This document shows positions 38,403-41,898 of a stretch of DNA of 41,898 nt, one piece after another. A model generated the notes under the pieces. The model saw only the letters and a list, made by a program, of their open reading frames with translations. It was not told where the DNA came from and ran no database searches. The position numbers and the translations under genes are program-made. The DNA comes from a virus. The stretch covers positions 1-41,898 of IMG/VR virus record IMGVR_UViG_3300019863_000034; one strand, written 5' to 3'. Within the stretch, counting starts at the first letter, position 1. Every line of letters begins with the position of its first letter.

Positions 38403-38471
38403 ATGAACCAGATGCTCTATTATAGTATGGCTATAAAAAACGAAGCTTACATTATAATAGGGGGTTCTTAA
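38403..38471 (+). CDS. 22-aa ORF behind the structured RNA
   Basis: GAGGGGGAGAGT leads directly to ATG 38403 and a 22-codon frame (MNQMLYYSMAIKNEAYIIIG...). The initiation signal is strong, but the peptide is tiny, so it may be a leader peptide. Most of the frame (38415-38462) forms a long hairpin with a 10-bp stem (CTCTATTATA with TATAATAGGG), which could couple its translation to downstream expression. Confidence 0.35.
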   Translation: MNQMLYYSMAIKNEAYIIIGGS

Positions 38472-38545
38472 AGCCTCAGAGTGCCCTCTTTCGGGTTACC
38501 AATAGATTTCTAAGTACTAAGTAAGAATATAAATAAGGACAATAT

Positions 38546-38710
38546 ATGAGCAAAGAAAAGAACTATAAGAGACCAAAGAGAAGCGTTAAGATAAATGGTA
38601 AATACTATTCACTTAATACTCTCAAGAAACAAAAAGAGATAAAGAAAAACAGAATGAGTCAAAGACCTACAGTCACACTAAGAAAACAATCCAATCAATC
38701 GATTCAATAG
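38546..38710 (+). CDS. 54-aa very basic hypothetical protein
   Basis: MSKEKNYKRPKRSVKINGKYYS... contains about a third Lys and Arg. AAGGA stands 7 nt before the ATG. Such basic peptides often bind nucleic acid. It lies between the structured RNA and the likely cos region, so a role in packaging or RNA binding is possible. No family recognised. Confidence 0.5.
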   Translation: MSKEKNYKRPKRSVKINGKYYSLNTLKKQKEIKKNRMSQRPTVTLRKQSNQSIQ

Positions 38711-38945
38711 AAAAAAGCCACGGGTCCTCCCTATATATATCAAGAGCGGGCTGCCCAGTCGGCGAAAAAGCGCAAGTTTTTGTCAAAAATGTTGACCTCG
38801 ACAATTCCGGTCCAGATGTAAGAAATTAAAGAGTTTTTCATAAAAAAATTAAAATAAAGTTAAAAAGCTGTTCGAATATTTTACAAATTGTTATTTTTTG
38901 TGGACAATTTATTAAAATACAATTGTTAAATCGTTGGGGGATGAT
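38711..38945. other. Probable cos region upstream of the small terminase
   Basis: In lambda-type phages cos lies just before the Nu1 gene. Here a GC-rich patch at 38719-38765 stands out from AT-rich DNA: CACGGGTCCTCCC, then GGGC-T-GCCC (38748-38756), a two-fold symmetric site suited to staggered cutting. To its right are A/T tracts and repeated AATTGTTA (about 38886 and 38923), possible small-terminase or IHF-type bending sites. The exact cut is not known. Confidence 0.45.
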
Positions 38946-39506
38946 TTGAGCGGTGGACTAAAGTTGAGCATGACGGATTTTGCTAAGAGAAGAGACGTTA
39001 AGCTCAAAGATATCAAGCAGGCAATCAAAGATGGAATCATACCTGAGGAAGCTGTTACGCTTGGAAGCAATAACAGAAAAATAATAAATGTTGAAATTGC
39101 CGAGCGAGCTTGGAATAAGCATTATGGTTATGAGCCAGCTTTTAAAGAAGAAGAAAAGGTTGGAAGCGGATATCGCAAAGGGTCCATGATGGTAGATGAG
39201 GAATCGATGCCTCTCTACTCCAAAGCAAGGGCATCTAAAACAGCTTATGAAGCGAAAATAGCACAGGTTAAATACGAAGAGCTTACTGGTTCACTTGTAA
39301 AAGTTGAAGAGGTTAAGACTGTTGCAAAGGATATTGGCAGGAATTTAAGGGATGCTTTAATGAACATTCCTAATAAATTGTCACCAGTACTAGCAGCAGA
39401 AACAAATGTGGACGAAGTAAGCAAGGTTCTTGAGGCAGAAATAAGAGCGGCTCTTGAGAATTTATCCAGAGGAAATTACAGTTTTAATACAAGCACGGAG
39501 GAATAG
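38946..39506 (+). CDS. Terminase small subunit (Nu1-like)
   Basis: A 186-aa protein (lambda Nu1 is 181 aa). The N-terminus (TDFAKRRDVKLKDIKQAIKDGII) looks like the winged-helix DNA-binding part, and the C-terminal half (SKARASKTAYEAKIAQVKYEELTGSLV, NLRDALMNIPNKL) is the helical part that binds the large subunit. Start TTG 38946 is chosen because GGGGG stands 5 nt upstream; a TTG at 38934 would include that Shine-Dalgarno. It recognises cos and brings in the large subunit. Confidence 0.83.
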   Translation: MSGGLKLSMTDFAKRRDVKLKDIKQAIKDGIIPEEAVTLGSNNRKIINVEIAERAWNKHYGYEPAFKEEEKVGSGYRKGSMMVDEESMPLYSKARASKTAYEAKIAQVKYEELTGSLVKVEEVKTVAKDIGRNLRDALMNIPNKLSPVLAAETNVDEVSKVLEAEIRAALENLSRGNYSFNTSTEE

Positions 39507-40795
39507 TGGCCAAGGTAGAAGTAAAATGTTCTTTTGATAAGAAGGTAAAACTGGGAGAGTTGATCCCACATCCTAAAAACAACAATGTTCATCCAAAAGA
39601 ACAAATTGAAAGACTGGCAAAGATTATTGAGCACCAGGGGATGAGAGCTCCAATAGTTGTTTCAAATAGATCAGGATATATTACAAAGGGGCACGGAAGA
39701 CTAATGGCATTAAAGATGCTTGGAGTATCTTCTGCACCTGTAAACTTCCAAGACTATGAAAGCGAGCAACAGGAGTATGCAGACCTTACAGCTGATAACG
39801 AAATAGCAAGGTGGGCGAAGCTGGATCTAGACTCTGTAATGGATAATGCTCATCTGCTAAAAGATTTTGACGTTGATCTACTTGGTATAAAAGACTTCGA
39901 CATTCCTGATTTAGACGATTTAATAGATGAAAAGGTCGAAAGGGAAGAAAAAGAGCAAGTTCGCACCGAGGCTTTTAATGAGAAAGAAGATGTAGTTCCT
40001 GATGTTCAAAAGAAAGTAATATCTAAAAAAGGAAATGTGTGGCTACTTCCACTACTAGATGGTGGATTTCATAGGGTAATGTGCGGTGATAGCACAAAGA
40101 AAGAGGACGTTGAAAAACTTATGGCAGGAGAGTCTGCAGACTTAGTTGTTACGGATCCACCATACAACGTGGCCTATGAGTGAAAGACAAAAGAAAAGCT
40201 TGTGATCAAAAATGACAGCATGAGTAATGATAACTTTTATGAGTTTTTACTAGAAGTATATACAAGAATGTTTGAAGTAATGCGAGACGGAGCACCGATC
40301 TATGTTTTTCATGCAGGCAGAGAGAGCCACAACTTTATTTTAGGATTGCTTAATTCTGGATTTAAGTTTTCACAGATACTTATCTGGGTTAAAAACACTA
40401 TGGTTATGGGTCGAAATGATTATCACTTTAAACATGAGCCAATTTTATATGGATGGAAGCCTGGTGCAGCACATAGTTGGTATTCAGATCGTAAACAGGT
40501 AACAACATGGGATTTCGCAAGGCCAAGCAGAAATGCAGAGCATCCAACAATGAAGCCTATTGATTTAATATGCTATCCAATAAATAACTCGTCTAAAAAA
40601 GGCGATCTTGTTGTTGATTTGTTTCTTGGATCAGGATCTACTTTAATAGCTTCAGATAAAATGCATCGAAAATGTTATGGCATGGAACTAGATCCTAAGT
40701 ACTGTGATGTTATCATTAGAAGATATCAAGAGCTTACTGGTCAAGATGCTGTATTAGAAAGCACAGGAAAAACTTTTAATAGTTATGTACGCTAA
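39506..40795 (+). pseudogene. ParB-domain / DNA methyltransferase gene interrupted by an in-frame TGA
   Basis: One reading frame of 430 codons with a single stop at 40181. The left part (225 aa) has a ParB domain (IPHPKNNNVHPKEQIERLAK, YITKGHGRLMALKML) and ends in VVTDPPYNVAYE, motif IV of a beta-class amino-methyltransferase. The right part (from 40184) continues in the same frame with KTKEKLVIKND and holds motif I, VVDLFLGSGSTLIA. Homologues usually have Gly right after this segment, so GGA-to-TGA is a likely single change. It may be inactive, read through, or an assembly variant. Confidence 0.8.
40202..40795 (+). CDS. Methyltransferase C-terminal part (possible separate product from GTG 40202)
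   Basis: After the in-frame TGA, a GTG at 40202 could restart a 197-aa product holding FRVMRDGAPIYVFH-like FEVMRDGAPIYVFHAGRE, ILIWVKNTMVMGRNDYHFKHEPILYGW and the SAM-binding FLGSGSTLIASDKMHRK. Alone it would lack the catalytic DPPY, which is in the upstream part. The Shine-Dalgarno site is poor. It overlaps the large terminase start by 11 nt. Confidence 0.5.
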   Translation: MIKNDSMSNDNFYEFLLEVYTRMFEVMRDGAPIYVFHAGRESHNFILGLLNSGFKFSQILIWVKNTMVMGRNDYHFKHEPILYGWKPGAAHSWYSDRKQVTTWDFARPSRNAEHPTMKPIDLICYPINNSSKKGDLVVDLFLGSGSTLIASDKMHRKCYGMELDPKYCDVIIRRYQELTGQDAVLESTGKTFNSYVR

Positions 40796-41898
40796 TCCAA
40801 AAGAGACATTTGAAAGTGCAATATTGAACGCTCTCACACCTAGAGAGAAGCTTTTAGTTTGGGAGTGGGCAGATAAGCACAGGATGCTATCAACAAAAGA
40901 TAGTGCAGAAGCTGGACCGTATAGAACGGCAAGAACTCCATACCTAAAAGAAATAATGGAAGAGCTATCTAGTGACTACGCTTCAAAAGTAGTTGTTTTC
41001 AAGAAAGGTGCACAGGTTGGTGCGACAACGGTTGGGCTTAACTGGCTGGGGTATATAATCGACTATGACCCTGGTATGACTATGGTTGTTTGGCCAAGCT
41101 TGCCGGATGCAAAGAAAAACTCAAAGATTAGACTAGATCCTCTTATAGAGTCAACTCCTGTATTAATGGAGTCTATCGGAAATGGCGGAGCAAGAGACTC
41201 TAAAAATACAGGGAACTTTAAAGATTTTGACGGAGGAGCTCTTATTGTCTCCGGTGCAAATTCAGCATCTTCTTTACGATCTGTTCCTGCAAAAAACCTA
41301 TTTCTAGATGAGGTTGACGGATATCCTGATGACGTAGAGGGGGAGGGTGACCCTATAGGACTATGTCTTGCTAGATCAAGAACATTTAGTAAAAGAAAGG
41401 CCTTTTTTGTTAGCACGCCAACATACGCAGGTGAGTCTAAAATTGATAGAGAATTTATTAAAAGCGACCAGAGGTGGTTCTATGTTCCATGTCCACACTG
41501 TGGAGAGTATCAAATACTTGGCCATGAAGACAGGAAAAATCCTTTAGAGGTTTTTAATTATCTCCAATACGAAACAAAGAAAGTAGAAATTGACGAGGAT
41601 ACTGTAGAGGTTGTTACCACTGCATCTATGTTCTGTAAGAAGTGCGGTGTAGAGATACAAGAGCACTTCAAGCCAAAAATGTTCGCTGCAGGAGAGTGGA
41701 GAAAGCACAATCCGGACAGCAATGTGCCAGGCTTCATGCTTTCTGGCGTATATTCACCGCTAGGGTGGTATTCTTGGAAAGATATTTGTCAAGATTATGT
41801 AGACGCAAAGAACTCTGGTGAAGAAAACAAAATGAAAACATTTGTCAACACTGGACTTGGTGAAGTGTTTGAGCATAAAGGTGAAAGACCTGCTGAAA
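40785..41898 (+). CDS. Terminase large subunit, N-terminal part (lambda gpA type), continues at base 142
   Basis: The packaging ATPase half of the 653-aa large terminase. Visible are a Walker A-like KKGAQVGATT (about residues 75-84), Walker B-like NLFLDEVDGYPDD (about 171-183), the SLRSVPAKN segment typical of gpA proteins, and two CxxC pairs (CPHCGEY, CKKCGVEI) forming a zinc site. ATG 40785 lies within the end of the methyltransferase gene. Because the window closes at 41898 on the repeat, its continuation is read from 142 to 989. Confidence 0.93.
   Translation, partial: MYANPKETFESAILNALTPREKLLVWEWADKHRMLSTKDSAEAGPYRTARTPYLKEIMEELSSDYASKVVVFKKGAQVGATTVGLNWLGYIIDYDPGMTMVVWPSLPDAKKNSKIRLDPLIESTPVLMESIGNGGARDSKNTGNFKDFDGGALIVSGANSASSLRSVPAKNLFLDEVDGYPDDVEGEGDPIGLCLARSRTFSKRKAFFVSTPTYAGESKIDREFIKSDQRWFYVPCPHCGEYQILGHEDRKNPLEVFNYLQYETKKVEIDEDTVEVVTTASMFCKKCGVEIQEHFKPKMFAAGEWRKHNPDSNVPGFMLSGVYSPLGWYSWKDICQDYVDAKNSGEENKMKTFVNTGLGEVFEHKGERPAE
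41758..41898. repeat. Direct terminal repeat, right copy
   Basis: Identical to 1-141. Closing the circle by removing one copy restores an uninterrupted terminase frame. Confidence 0.97.

Noticed and set aside
1-41898. Genome-wide reading of TGA as glycine
   Set aside because: Many genes end in TGA at sensible places (for example 13292, 19512, 20221, 23900, 28255) and only one in-frame TGA was noticed in a conserved frame.
1-41898. CRISPR array, insertion sequence, integrase or transposase
   Set aside because: No regularly spaced repeats, no transposase or recombinase motifs; the only long direct repeat is the terminal overlap.

Overview
The window is the complete genome of a tailed bacteriophage, closed into a circle. 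Bases 1-141 are repeated exactly at 41758-41898, so the unique circle is 41757 bp and the gene for the large terminase runs across the window ends. The genome is AT-rich, densely packed with overlapping genes, and almost entirely + strand. It has a bacterial style of translation signals (GGAGG or, very often, G5 Shine-Dalgarno tracts; ATG, GTG and TTG starts). The host cannot be named. Sec signal peptides with AxA sites and a lipoprotein signal point to a Gram-negative-type host. The exact 141-base overlap suggests a metagenome assembly.

Layout. 38946-41898 continuing to 989: packaging (Nu1-like small terminase, a ParB/DNA-methyltransferase gene broken by one in-frame TGA, lambda gpA-type large terminase). 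990-5823: head (gpW, lambda gpB-type portal, protease/Mu gpT-type capsid fusion, DUF2190, neck and tail-terminator genes). 5825-15456: a Mu-type contractile tail (DUF2635, sheath, tube, chaperone with a -1 frameshift, tape measure, gpN, gpP, gp45, gp46, gp47, gp48 equivalents). 15466-24250: an accessory tail/host-interaction region with fibre-like proteins, two proteins with signal peptides, a lipoprotein, a permuted papain-like amidase and a run of small beta-rich proteins.

24264-24662: the switch between the arms. It holds the only minus-strand gene, divergent promoters and nested palindromic operators. 24663-32827: the early/replication arm (HTH protein, Sak4-like ATPase with an SSB-like partner, C5 cytosine methyltransferase, DEDD exonuclease, helicase loader and helicase, ParB-like protein, endolysin, RuvC-like resolvase). 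32830-33658: a regulatory island with a small hairpin RNA or terminator, a displaced tail-Z-like gene and paired operators. 33659-37988: many small accessory genes, a PAPS-reductase-family protein with Fe-S cysteines, and a Fis-type regulator. 37989-38945: largely non-coding, with a GC-richer structured-RNA candidate, two tiny ORFs and a likely cos region.

The phage therefore combines lambda-like packaging with a Mu-like contractile tail. No integrase, transposase or recognisable CI-type repressor was found, so lysogeny is not supported. The strongest candidates for something undescribed are the structured non-coding region (38194-38471), the hairpin element bracketed by near-identical promoter boxes (32830-32945), the signal-peptide fibre pair (16047-18739), and the methyltransferase interrupted exactly at a probable conserved glycine.
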